The notes below the pieces were generated by a model, which had not been told where the DNA came from, searched no databases, and was given only the letters and a program-made list of their open reading frames with translations. Shown here piece by piece: positions 1 through 8,034 of a stretch of 23,259 bases of DNA. The DNA comes from Chara braunii (taxonomy: Eukaryota > Streptophyta > Charophyceae > Charales > Characeae): assembly GCA_003427395.1 (NCBI GenBank), contig BFEA01000567.1, positions 311,020 through 334,278 of the forward strand, given 5' to 3'. The first letter of the stretch is position 1. Each line of letters starts with the position of its first letter. The translations under genes and the position numbers were made by a program.

Positions 1-684
1 GCTGTTGGTGTTGCCCTGATGGGCATGGACATTGACTCACGATTCTTCTGTATCATTCTCAATTGGATGGTTACTCGGTTCCATGTGCTATCTGCCTTGG
101 CTTTGAATACTTGGACTTCAGTGTGATTTTGCTTTCTGGATTTCTGTGCTTCGTCCATACTCATGTTCCTTGCACTTTTAAGAAATGCAGCAGTATTTTT
201 TCTGGCATGATCAACAATGTATACGAACGCCCTGTGCCACCTCACCCCCTATTTTGTGTTTTGAGTTTTCAGTGTTCGCCCCAGTTCTCGACAGGGATTT
301 TCACTGCTCTTTTGGGGACCCCATTCCGGACAGTCTTGATTGCTGTACGGGCATTTGGATCGTTATGCTAGTGATATCAGGCCCTATTCTGGTTCAGTCC
401 TAATGCCAACGGGCACTCAGTTTTGGGTGAAAGATGGTATCGCTTGTGGTCCTTCACCCGCAGGATCCTTTCCTAGTCAGGTAGGACCTGTGAGGGCATA
501 CTCATACTTGGATTTTGAAGCGAATCTGCCTGTAATTGCTGTCAAATGCATCAAAGAAAAGTCCTGGTGTGAGTACGTTCTGGATGTGCCAAATGCGCCT
601 CCCTGTTGCATTGTTGTCCTTGCTTTTACAGCTGATGTATGCATCCATGATGTACAGTTTTGATGGACCTGTTTTGATCAACAG
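1..684 (+). other. probable upstream intron, otherwise unassigned
   Basis: Apart from the tentative exon at 398-480, I recognise no gene, RNA or repeat here. Several open frames of 60 to 157 codons overlap in both strands without family features. The segment ends in a usable acceptor (TTTTGATCAACAG, ending at 684). Confidence 0.45.
398..480 (+). CDS. possible upstream DNA2 exon (tentative)
   Basis: An open frame from 340 to 663 contains the protein-like stretch MPTGTQFWVKDGIACG. A pyrimidine-rich acceptor ends at TTCTGGTTCAG (397). A donor-like CAG|GTAGGA follows at 480/481, leaving phase 0, which fits the phase-0 start of the exon at 685. The implied intron (204 nt) would be much shorter than every other intron here. 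I cannot match the peptide firmly to a DNA2 family. It may be a real N-terminal exon or chance. Confidence 0.22.
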
Positions 685-1962
685 GCATTGTTGGACCTGT
701 TGGACCAAGTGGAGGGTGCAGTCTCGACTTCACGAAGTCGGCAGAAGCAGAAGGGACAGACGCTGCCAAAGCCATCAAGTGAGGAACACGAGGAGCACGA
801 CAGAAAGTCTCTTTGCCATGTTGACAGCACGAATAAAGATGGCCTCAAGGAGGCTGAGGATGGTAGGCGAGGAGATGAGCATGGTGAGCATGGTGTTCAC
901 TGTGACCGCAGCGATGATGGCAGCAAGCGGGCTAATGGAGAAAATGGACAAAGTGCTGTCACTGACAGCGATCTGCCTGCTGTTGTGCCTGCGGAAGAAA
1001 CTCAGATGAAGGACACTGGAATCGCTGAGAGACATTCACCTTGCAAAGAAAACATAGTTGCAGTGCCAAACACTTCACAAGACAAGTTGCCCTCTCTTGC
1101 AGGCAAGGTGAGCGCCCTAGGGACCACCGCGGCTCTGGATTTATTTTCTGATTTCGATTGGGAGAAGGCAGTATCTGAAGGTGCGTTTGATATTCTGGAG
1201 CGTGGAAAGCTGTGCGATATCTGCCATGAACGGGGCTGCTCTTGCACGACTGCCAGCGCCAATGGCTTTGCTGGAGGGACAGCCAGCAAGGAAGTACATG
1301 AACGTGCGCCAGGAGGGGGGATGCATGGAGTTGCAGGGGAAGCAGCGATATGGAGGGGTGGAGAAGCAAACACCGAAGCCTATGATGTCCACTGTCGTGA
1401 AAAATCTCAAGCAACGACCGTGACTCGTGCTAAAAAACAGCAAATTTGCCACATTGAGAAGGAGATACGTGTATTTGCCGAAGAGAGTGGGGACAAGGAG
1501 AAGCGTATCTGCCTGTTGGAGAAGGCGTCTGCTGTGGGTGGGTCGGGCATGAGAGAGAAAAACGGTGATGAATGTGGTTCACATGCCGGTGCTCAGAACA
1601 TTTCTTCAACAAGGACGGTGGGTAATGGTGTACCTGCTAGAACGACTCGGGGGACTATAGGCCTGCAACCGTGCTGCTCCAAATCCGGAGAGACCAGGGA
1701 AGAGAAGTTGGATGCGGATGATGATGATGGCACAACGTCTGCTATTCAGCGACAAAATGGACAGGCAGTGAGAGAATGCAGTGGTTCAGCACGCATTGAG
1801 GACAATGCTGACAAACAAGGGACACTGAGAGCAGGGATTGAGAGCACTGCAAAGCCAGAAATTGCAAGCGGAAACAACAATGAGCTGCTGGGTGTTGACG
1901 AAAGTGAAGGAGAAAACAAACAAATGCTTAAGAATGGACAGACTGACTTCAAAGTGCTTGAG
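685..1962 (+). CDS. DNA2: DNA2 N-terminal exon (426 codons, disordered, charged)
   Basis: A 1278-nt exon in phase 0 at both ends. The frame is open from 664 to 2016. I chose the acceptor after ATCAACAG at 684, so the exon begins ALLDLLDQVEG. The donor is GAG|GTAAGA at 1962/1963, after the codons for FKVLE, which join the next exon as VLE-VIDSDYP. That resembles the conserved start of the Dna2 core (LVLEV). Most of the exon is low in hydrophobic residues and rich in E, K, D, G and S, as DNA2 N-termini of plants and fungi are. Two features stand out: an acidic-aromatic stretch DLFSDFDWEKA (codons 152-162) and a cysteine cluster C-x2-C-x4-C-x-C (codons 177, 180, 185, 187). There is no ATG at the exon start, so upstream exons must exist. 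A strong internal donor-like site, AAG|GTGAGC at 1107/1108, could give a shorter isoform. The C-terminal end is certain; the 5' boundary is less so. Confidence 0.75.
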
Positions 1963-2029
1963 GTAAGAATCAGCGGAACCGTGTACACAAATATTCTCAA
2001 TCATCTGTATTACTGATCACTAGAGCTTC

Positions 2030-2032
<3 letters not shown>

Positions 2033-2112
<80 letters not shown>

Positions 2113-2147
2113 TCCCTCCCCCCTCTCCCCCCCCCCTCTTTCTCCAT
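2033..2147 (+). repeat. (TC)38 microsatellite followed by a C/T tract
   Basis: An uninterrupted TC run spans 2033-2108, followed by a pure C/T stretch to about 2147 with runs of C. It lies just after a stop codon in the exon frame and near the intron 5' end. The open frames of Arg-Glu or Leu-Ser across it are artefacts of the dinucleotide. Confidence 0.97.
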
Positions 2148-2466
2148 CCATAGGGCAATGTCTGGTATTCTGCGATATGCAGCTAGGGCATTGCATGTTT
2201 CATCGTTTGACTTTGACCCGAAACAACAGTAAGCATCCCAGGTGTTTTCAAATGCAAAAAAGACGGGCGAATGGAATGTATGAATCAATAACTGTTCAAC
2301 CCCAGTTACTGTCAGGAGAGCTCTGGTTAAATATATGCTCTACGATCAATACCACAAGATAAATCAACAGCCATGCAATTGCAGTAAACTTTCACACGTT
2401 GGTTCCCAAGGCCACAATTGCTTCTTCGATCTGCAAGGTGAATAGTTCAGCTGTGCTTGCACAATG

Positions 2467-2512
2467 TCTCTCTCTCTCTGTCTCTCTCTCTTCCTCTCTC
2501 TCTCTCTCTCTC
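2467..2512 (+). repeat. interrupted (CT)n microsatellite
   Basis: A 46-nt CT tract with G and TC interruptions, in intron 1 about 360 nt downstream of the longer TC run. Confidence 0.9.
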
Positions 2513-2653
2513 TGATATTGTGTGATACAAAGTTTGGGCAATGCATCTTTGCCGGTCGATATGTACGACCGACATGAGTTGTATGCTATCATGTCTGTAT
2601 GGTTAATTGCATGTGCATACGTCTTGCCCTTATGCTGCGCTCACGCTGGGCTG

Positions 2654-2750
2654 CTACCGTCTTCACCCCAATAGAACGCATGCATCTGGATGGAAAGTTG
2701 CCCACGATACGTCTATGATGACTGGGCGTTCTATTCGGGTGAAGACGGTA
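2654..2750. repeat. foldback element with 25-bp arms (MITE or hairpin RNA candidate)
   Basis: The arm at 2654-2678 (TACCGTCTTCACCC-AATAGAACGC) is the reverse complement of 2726-2750 with one C/G mismatch. The arms enclose 47 nt. If transcribed within the DNA2 intron it would form a long near-perfect stem with a plant pre-miRNA-like geometry. It could equally be a tiny foldback transposon remnant. No clear target-site duplication was seen. Confidence 0.75.
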
Positions 2751-2919
2751 GTGTACAGCTGTAGAGAATCTATACACATTAAAGCTGAGAATGTTGGATG
2801 CACATTTACGCATCGGTTTTGATCGTTTTATCGCAGATCTTGGCTTCCACAGGAAAGCCTGATGGTTGATAGAATTGTGGCTGAAGTTGCTGGCTGGCTG
2901 GCTTGACATGTTTCTGCAG

Positions 2920-2973
2920 GTCATTGACTCTGACTATCCGAGTGAGGGGAGTCAGCACCTGAGGTCTCAGAAG
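2920..2973 (+). CDS. DNA2: DNA2 exon 2 (18 codons, start of conserved core)
   Basis: A 54-nt micro-exon in phase 0/0 encoding VIDSDYPSEGSQHLRSQK. The acceptor is TTTCTGCAG and the donor AAG|GTCAGT. It joins FKVLE upstream and VLRVVAEDHCEGD downstream. This reproduces the family pattern: a LVLEV-like strand, a variable loop, then VLRL strand wording of the Dna2 domain (Pfam Dna2, PF08696). The loop between the strands is what this exon supplies. Confidence 0.85.
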
Positions 2974-3589
2974 GTCAGTCTCTTTTTGTTTTATTTCTCT
3001 GACAAACCTTCTCTAAAAAATGAAGGTGGATCCAGAAGAACGTATATGTACTCTGTGCTGACCTTTGAAGTTTGTTCTCGTAACCAATGATTAGTGGTTC
3101 ACTATCTGTGGAGGAAAATTTGTTATCCTCTCATTTTGATTTCTGTGAGAATCGTACTGTAATGAACCCAGTCTGGCAGATACTCAGAAGTCGTCAAATA
3201 TCAGTAGTCTCAATATCTGCATCACAGTCTCCGAATCGAGAAGTGATAACTCAAACAGTATCTCATTATCATCAAAAGGAAGAGAGTGGAGGGGGAACAG
3301 ACAAAGGAGAAGATGAGAGATCACACAGTAATAATCCCTTTCCCTCTTCTTCTCAGGCTTCTTCCCTCTCCACATCAACAATGATAATAAGTATATTCCT
3401 GATCACACACAATAGTGCCACGTGGCACTTAATCTCGTGAAGACCATGAAGACATAGCAGATTCCAGCGACGACGTCAACCTCAGGTGAGTACCCGACCT
3501 CCTTCATCCACAGATCCTGATCTTCCTCCTCCTCGCAACCAGTCACCTCATGTAGACCACGAGGACAATGCCACGTCAGCAGTCGAGAC

Positions 3590-3780
3590 AAGTGGCATAC
3601 GCCACATCTTCAATGAAGACCAAGGCAGCGCCACATCAGCATGCCACGTAGATCAAAGGCAGCGCCATAAAGACCAGGGGCAGCACCACATCAGCATGCC
3701 ACATAGACCAAAGGCAGCGCTACAAAAACCGGAGGCAGCGCCACATCAGCTTAGCCTGGCGCAGTGAGGAAGCGCCAGCA
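3590..3780 (+). repeat. degenerate tandem repeat, GGCAGCGCCACATCAGC motif
   Basis: The words GCAGCGCCACATCAGC, ATGCCACRTAGAYCAAAGG and close variants recur about every 30 to 70 nt with substitutions. Related GCGCCAC-rich sequence occurs again in intron 4 at 7480-7600, so this is a dispersed family. It keeps several frames open but does not look like protein coding. Confidence 0.6.
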
Positions 3781-4140
3781 TGCTGCCTCCACCTCGTGCT
3801 GTCGCCCGCAGCGCCTGTGCACAGCCATCATGTAGCCAGCGTCGCGCCAGCATGAAACCAGCGTCTAGTCAAAGTTGAGCCAGCGTCAAAGCAGCATAGC
3901 AAGACTGAATGCCTTGACTTCCTCGAGGCCAGCCTTAAGTAGTAGTCAGCGAAGCTGTCTGGCCTTGGTGCATTTCCCCTCAGTCGTCCAGATTGACTCA
4001 CAGCTGAAGGCCCGGATTATACAGTTGCAGACTTCTCCCTTGGACCTGATGCTGTCTGGGTACCTGCGTACAAACAAGTGTGTGTGCTTGACCTGCGGCC
4101 TGGGCCAGGTACCTTTGGACTTTGACTGTTGGGTGGACCG

Positions 4141-4162
4141 ACAGTTGACCAAAGTCAACTGT
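4141..4162. repeat. short perfect inverted repeat
   Basis: ACAGTTGAC, then CAAA, then GTCAACTGT: a 9-bp perfect stem with a 4-nt loop. Each arm carries a TTGAC core (the plant W-box word), but no function can be claimed inside an intron. Confidence 0.8.
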
Positions 4163-4374
4163 CACACGTCCAGGCCCTGAATTCGTGAAGGGCCTTTTCT
4201 GCCCTTGTTCGGCCTGGGCTGAGGGCGGCCAAGTAGGCCTTCTGATGGCCCTCAGTTCCACGAGACATATGGCATGGGTTATTGCAGTACTCCAAAAATT
4301 TCGATGGTATTGTGCGCAATATATGACATTGAGGGCATGCTCACAATATTGCTTTTCCAACTGATCTCTGGTGG

Positions 4375-4546
4375 TGATTGCGGCCAGGTACATCCAGGAA
4401 ATTCGTAGCTGGAGGGATGACCTGTGGCCCTGAAAAAGCAGTCCAATATCGTGCATTCTGATGGATCTCGGATCAGATACCAAACCGGCGAGAACAGAAC
4501 CCAGAGATGCAACACTTGATCTCAGCCAAAATGCCCAAAACGTCAT
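4375..4546 (-). pseudogene. U2 snRNA-like pseudogene
   Basis: Read on the minus strand, 4546 to about 4490 gives TTTTGGCTGAGATCAAGTG, against the near-universal U2 5' sequence UUUUGGCUAAGAUCAAGUG (one difference). It continues with GTTCTCGCCGGTTTGGTATC, aligned to the U2 stem IIa region, and GCACGATATTGGACTG, aligned to the stem IIb/Sm-site side. A T run (Sm-site position) and a pyrimidine/purine-paired 3' part follow. The branchpoint-recognition GUAGUA reads GTTGCA, stem IIa pairing is damaged, and 5 to 6 extra bases sit after the branchpoint region. It is therefore probably a non-functional retrocopy or a divergent gene relic, about 170 nt long. No plant upstream sequence element was seen. 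The U2 comparison is from memory; both ends are approximate. Confidence 0.72.
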
Positions 4547-4720
4547 TGTTCCTGTCATCTTTTTATGGTGTAGTACCACAAGTGGTTAAGTATGTGTACT
4601 CATTCGTTTTTTGTTTTCTTTATTTGAATTCTTTTACTTGCCAAAGAACCACAGTGTGCAGATAGTTGACATTCTGCTGGTTTGGTGGGGTATAACGCAA
4701 GCAGCCCGCAGTGGCTCTGC

Positions 4721-4806
4721 CATGTGCGCAAGGCGATACAGCATATCCAAATAGTATATGACACTGAGGTCACGGTGCTCGGAACTGATACAGACAAGAA
4801 CATTCC
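4721..4806 (+). pseudogene. U6 snRNA-like fragments in permuted order (tentative)
   Basis: At 4775-4796, GTGCTCG is followed directly by GAACTGATACAGACAAGA. This resembles the U6 5' end (GTGCTCG) joined to GAACGATACAGAGAAGA, with the intervening stem sequence missing, one inserted T and one change in the ACAGAGA box. About 40 nt before it, TGCGCAAGG plus GATAC and GCA resembles the U6 3' half (TGCGCAAGGATGACACGCA). The order is reversed relative to U6, as expected for two adjacent decayed copies. Short matches make chance possible. Confidence 0.35.
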
Positions 4807-5101
4807 TTTTAGTTAGCAGTTACCCGGATTAATAGGGGCCTTGGTCAGTCGTGTATATCTATGCTGAAATGGTAAAGCGAAGCGACTCTCCATGGCGGGA
4901 AGATGGGCGCTCAGTATTTAAGCCTTTAAGGACTACATCTCATATGCCTCCAAGGAATGTTGATTGGCTGTGATTTTGACTACACTCCACAGAATGTGGA
5001 TGCACGTTTCCCAAGAATGGGGTTCCATTTAGCCTACATGTCATGTGACAGGAACTCCAGGCGCACAGTTTTCCCGAACAGCTGTTTACGAGCGCTCTAT
5101 G

Positions 5102-5290
5102 CATTTTCATGCGAAAACAGCAAGGAGCCTGGTGGGCTCTTCGAGAAACTCTTGGCGCTCACGACGGACCGAAACAGCAAGGAGCCTGGTGGACTCTTCG
5201 AGAAACTCTTGGCGTTCACGACGGACCAAAACAGCAAGGAGCCTGGTGGACATTTTCATGCGAAAACAGCAAGGAGCCTGGTGGACACTT
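5102..5290 (+). repeat. 57-bp minisatellite (AAACAGCAAGGAGCCTGGTGG units)
   Basis: The word AACAGCAAGGAGCCTGGTGG starts about 5116, 5173 and 5230 (spacing 57), then about 5265 (spacing 35). The longer unit also carries CTCTTCGAGAAACTCTTGGCG and ACGACGGACC. CATTTTCATGCGAAAACAGC occurs at both 5102 and 5251, so the array looks like a larger 149-bp duplication wrapped around 57-bp repeats. Since 57 is 19 codons, all three + frames stay open and show 19-residue repeats. That open reading is a by-product and not evidence of a gene. Confidence 0.9.
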
Positions 5291-6241
5291 CTGGCGAGGG
5301 TGATCCCATAGAATAAGACCCTGTACCTCGTGTCTTAATAACATGGAGATTTAACTGTCAACAAGTAGATCAAAGGTTCAAAGCCCTTTTTCCATATGGT
5401 AATGTTGCGGGTTGCCCGTTTCAGAAAGTAAAAGGAAAAAAGAGAAATGGAGGGCTGGGCATCCCGTTGTACGCAATGCATGTAGACATGAGTATTACTC
5501 CCCCCGTGCTAGGCATGATTTTTTTCTTTTGTAAGCGTTTGTACGTGCTTACAAAACTGCTTTTTTTTCCTTCTTTTTCGTTTTTGATTTTTATCTCAAA
5601 ATTGGTTGCGAATTTCAGTGTTTGTCTGAGGCAAAGCTTGTTCAGAATAATGTCTTCTATCACATATTTTTTTTCTGAATTTTCATGGCAATAAAACAGC
5701 ATCATTTTGTAAGAGATCAGTGACATCAGTCATGGCATGGAGCATGGTGCCGTTGTCTTACAGCTCCCAGTGGTCAGAGGCATGTACAATGGCCATGTAA
5801 TGGCCAGGGCCGTGCACAATGCAGGCAGAGATGTGGGATGGAGGATTAAACCACTCACCTGCTCGAGCGTTGCGTAGTTCAAGTTGACGGTTCGTCATTG
5901 CTACTTGTAGGACAGCAACGGTAAAGCCTCCTTCGCTGGTATAATTACAATCCTCTGGCTGTAGTTGGGGAAGATCAGCATCAAGCTGTGGTGCTGTGGG
6001 TAGAGTACAATGGAGTACAACATGGAGCACAACCTCCGTACAATGCCCGTAGAAAATTTTCAATTTTTTTGTACGCGAGGCATGCCGGAGTGACCACTGA
6101 GCTCATTTCAGAAAAACCAGGAGGAATTTTTTGAAAAAATGTTATCATGAGGTGTAATTTCAGCTAAAGAACCTATTATGATGTCCAGTGAAGACCATGA
6201 CACTGCTCCTACTGCTACGTGAGCTGTTTTGTTCTTCGCAG

Positions 6242-6312
6242 GTCCTGCGAGTGGTTGCTGAGGATCACTGCGAAGGCGATTTAGAGAAGTTTATCTGTCT
6301 GCGAGATGAATG
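6242..6312 (+). CDS. DNA2: DNA2 exon 3 (VLRVVAEDH...FICLRDEW)
   Basis: A 71-nt exon, phase 0 in and phase 2 out. The acceptor is GTTCTTCGCAG and the donor ATG|GTAAGC. It encodes VLRVVAEDHCEGDLEKFICL followed by RDEW, with the W codon split (TG|G) and completed by the next exon. This matches the family pattern VLRL...E......LRDEW, the OB-like strand pair before the V.VGD..H..GEF segment. Confidence 0.88.
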
Positions 6313-6416
6313 GTAAGCGATGTACAAGCAGACCCTTCTGAGCCGACGAACGTCACACATCCAGCAAGCCATTGTGTCACAAGGTTATTACCACAATAGT
6401 ACACTGGTAATGAAGG

Positions 6417-6575
6417 GATGATGGTGTTGAAGATGAGAGCAGGGATGGAAACTGTGATGATGATGATGAAGATGGGGATGCTGGAGATGATGACAATGCT
6501 AATGATAATGATTACAATGATGATGACAACGGTGACAGCGACAAGGAGGAGGAGGACAAAGACAATGTCATTGGC
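6417..6575 (+). repeat. degenerate GAT/GAC/AAT trinucleotide repeat
   Basis: Runs of GAT, GAC, AAT and GAG triplets persist for about 150 nt. In one frame this reads almost only D, N, E and G, ended upstream by TGA at 6411. It is a decayed trinucleotide microsatellite. An acidic cassette exon cannot be excluded, but such an insert would interrupt a conserved strand of DNA2. Confidence 0.7.
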
Positions 6576-6613
6576 CTGTCTGAATGTGTTCTGTTCATGT
6601 TGTCCTTTCTTTA

Positions 6614-6615
<2 letters not shown>

Positions 6616-6657
<42 letters not shown>
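6616..6657 (+). repeat. poly(T) run, 42 nt
   Basis: An uninterrupted T tract in intron 3, followed by AAAGGG. It may be the A tail of a minus-strand retroposon, but no recognisable element body lies to its right. It could also be the intron polypyrimidine region, although the acceptor is 200 nt away. Confidence 0.9.
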
Positions 6658-6661
<4 letters not shown>

Positions 6662-6860
6662 GGCAACAGCCTTAAGGTATCACTGTGGAACTGTGTGGCC
6701 CCAGGTGATTCAGGTGGGTGAGAGGATGTCGTTCTGCTCTTTCTTGTTTCAGGCTGTCATCCTTGTTTCCCAGCTAATGGTCAAGACAACCAAATATGTG
6801 CGACGTGGAGGCTGGTGTAAAATATCTTGAATGTGTGGCTTGTTTCGTGGTGGCCTTCAG

Positions 6861-7011
6861 GATTTATTCGACTGTAGAGGTTGGTGATCTCGTAAATGTT
6901 GTTGGCGAATTTGCACCACGAGAAGATGCTCCTGGGGTCTCAGAGTGTGTGGTGGACCGTGAGAAGAATTTGCTCATTTTGCATCCATACGTTCTGATAT
7001 CTGGATCACGG
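6861..7011 (+). CDS. DNA2: DNA2 exon 4 (VEVGDLVNVVGEF ... HPYVLISGSR)
   Basis: A 151-nt exon, phase 2 in and phase 0 out. The acceptor is CCTTCAG and the donor CGG|GTAAGT. The first G completes W of LRDEW. It then reads IYSTVEVGDLVNVVGEFAP, a variable part, CVVDREKNLLILHPYVLISGSR. The GD.V.V.GEF motif and the hydrophobic LLILHP.VLISGS.. run are signature parts of the Dna2 core just before the first Fe-S cysteine. Confidence 0.92.
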
Positions 7012-7409
7012 GTAAGTCTGAACCACATAGCGTCTCTCGGACTCTCTCCTCAAGAGCCTCTGTTTTGTCTATCACCCACTTGTTATGATTCTGGTTGTTC
7101 GTCGCCTGAAGGCCAACACTCACTCACATAGACTTCCGGATATGCCCATACATACACAGAAGGAAGGGGAGAGGATAGGAGTATCACACTGCATAGGGAG
7201 AGATAAACACAGCGGAAGACTTGACCATGCGATATGACAGGGTACACTGAATGTGCAATTCACTCCACTCAATCCTCACAACCAGTCATAAAGGAAAGCC
7301 GAGAAGATCACATCCATGAAACAATGAAACGATGATAGTCCAAACACAGTATTACACTGTTTATTAAACTCAGAGTCTCGAACTGTCAGGATAACTTCAG
7401 TACCACAGT

Positions 7410-7433
7410 GCGCTGCTCAGTAATGAGCAGCGC
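7410..7433. repeat. perfect 9-bp hairpin
   Basis: GCGCTGCTC, loop AGTAAT, GAGCAGCGC. The stem is perfect and it lies next to GCGCCAC repeat sequence, possibly as an element end. There is no trailing T run, so it does not look like a terminator. Confidence 0.7.
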
Positions 7434-7479
7434 TTCACTCCCCAACCCTGATTAGCACCCGTAACACCCCCTGAGTCCC

Positions 7480-7600
7480 TGAACCATCAAGCGCCACCCA
7501 GATACAGCCTCCTGGGGGCAGCGCCACCCTGAAACAGGCCGCTGAGGCCAAGCGCCACTCAGAGGATGAAGAAGAAGACCAGCGCCACAGTATCTGATGA
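7480..7600 (+). repeat. GCGCCAC-containing repeat, second locus
   Basis: AAGCGCCACCCAGATACAGC, GCAGCGCCACCCTGAAACAG, AAGCGCCACTCAGAGG and CCAGCGCCACAG recur at about 30-nt spacing. They share the GCGCCAC core with the array at 3590-3780 in intron 2. Confidence 0.5.
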
Positions 7601-8034
7601 TGACGAAGTGTCGGAAGACTTCCTGGGTGGGAAGCCTATAGCCGGGTCCGGTAGAGGCCGAGAGGCCGAAATAGATATGGTACCGGTTGCCCTGTCTGTC
7701 CTAGGGGTAGCCCGGGCCTGCTATTCGCAGTTAGGGTAGCTGTAGGGAATCCTGTTAGTACCGGGCCTGTATTTTCCCTCTCGAATTTCCCTCACAGGTA
7801 GGTCTCTCGGTTAGCCCTCAGCCAAACAAAATTGCGAATCTGTCCTACCTATAGTACAGCCTCGACAGAGAGAGGCTACAGACGACCAGAAAACAGCAAG
7901 TCATTGCACACTGCTTTGTCAATTACGCCCCCGGTGCGATGAGAAGGAACAGGTTCACAACTTGACATTATTAAAAACAAGTGGATGCCCGCCGGGGCTA
8001 CGCCTGCGGCGCACACCTGGTCCTCCCACACTGA

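Larger units (their letters stand above)
1963..2919 (+). other. DNA2 intron 1 (957 nt, phase 0)
   Basis: The donor is GTAAGA and the acceptor TTTCTGCAG. It carries a 76-nt (TC)n tract, a second interrupted CT tract, and a near-perfect foldback at 2654-2750. I see no gene inside. Confidence 0.8.
2974..6241 (+). other. DNA2 intron 2 (3268 nt, phase 0)
   Basis: The donor is GTCAGT and the acceptor TTCTTCGCAG. It contains degenerate GCGCCAC repeats (3590-3780), a small perfect inverted repeat (4141-4162), a U2 snRNA-like copy on the minus strand, U6-like fragments, and a 57-bp minisatellite. From 5330 to 6241 I see only AT-rich, T-run-containing sequence with no recognisable gene. Confidence 0.8.
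6313..6860 (+). other. DNA2 intron 3 (548 nt, phase 2)
   Basis: The shortest full intron here. The donor is GTAAGC and the acceptor TGGCCTTCAG. A GAT-rich imperfect repeat (6417-6575) and a 42-nt T run fill half of it. Retention would give a stop codon (TAA) at once after the W codon. Confidence 0.85.

Noticed and set aside
2028-2288. Minus-strand open frame with long Arg-Glu run
   Set aside because: Produced entirely by the (TC)n microsatellite read in reverse; no other coding feature.
4700-4725. U4 snRNA start (GCAGTGGC)
   Set aside because: Only eight bases match and the following sequence diverges from U4.
5100-5290. CRISPR-like array
   Set aside because: Repeats are contiguous without unique spacers and the DNA is eukaryotic nuclear.
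5109-5316. 19-residue repeat protein
   Set aside because: The 57-bp period keeps all three frames open equally, and there is no start or splice context; kept only as a minisatellite observation.
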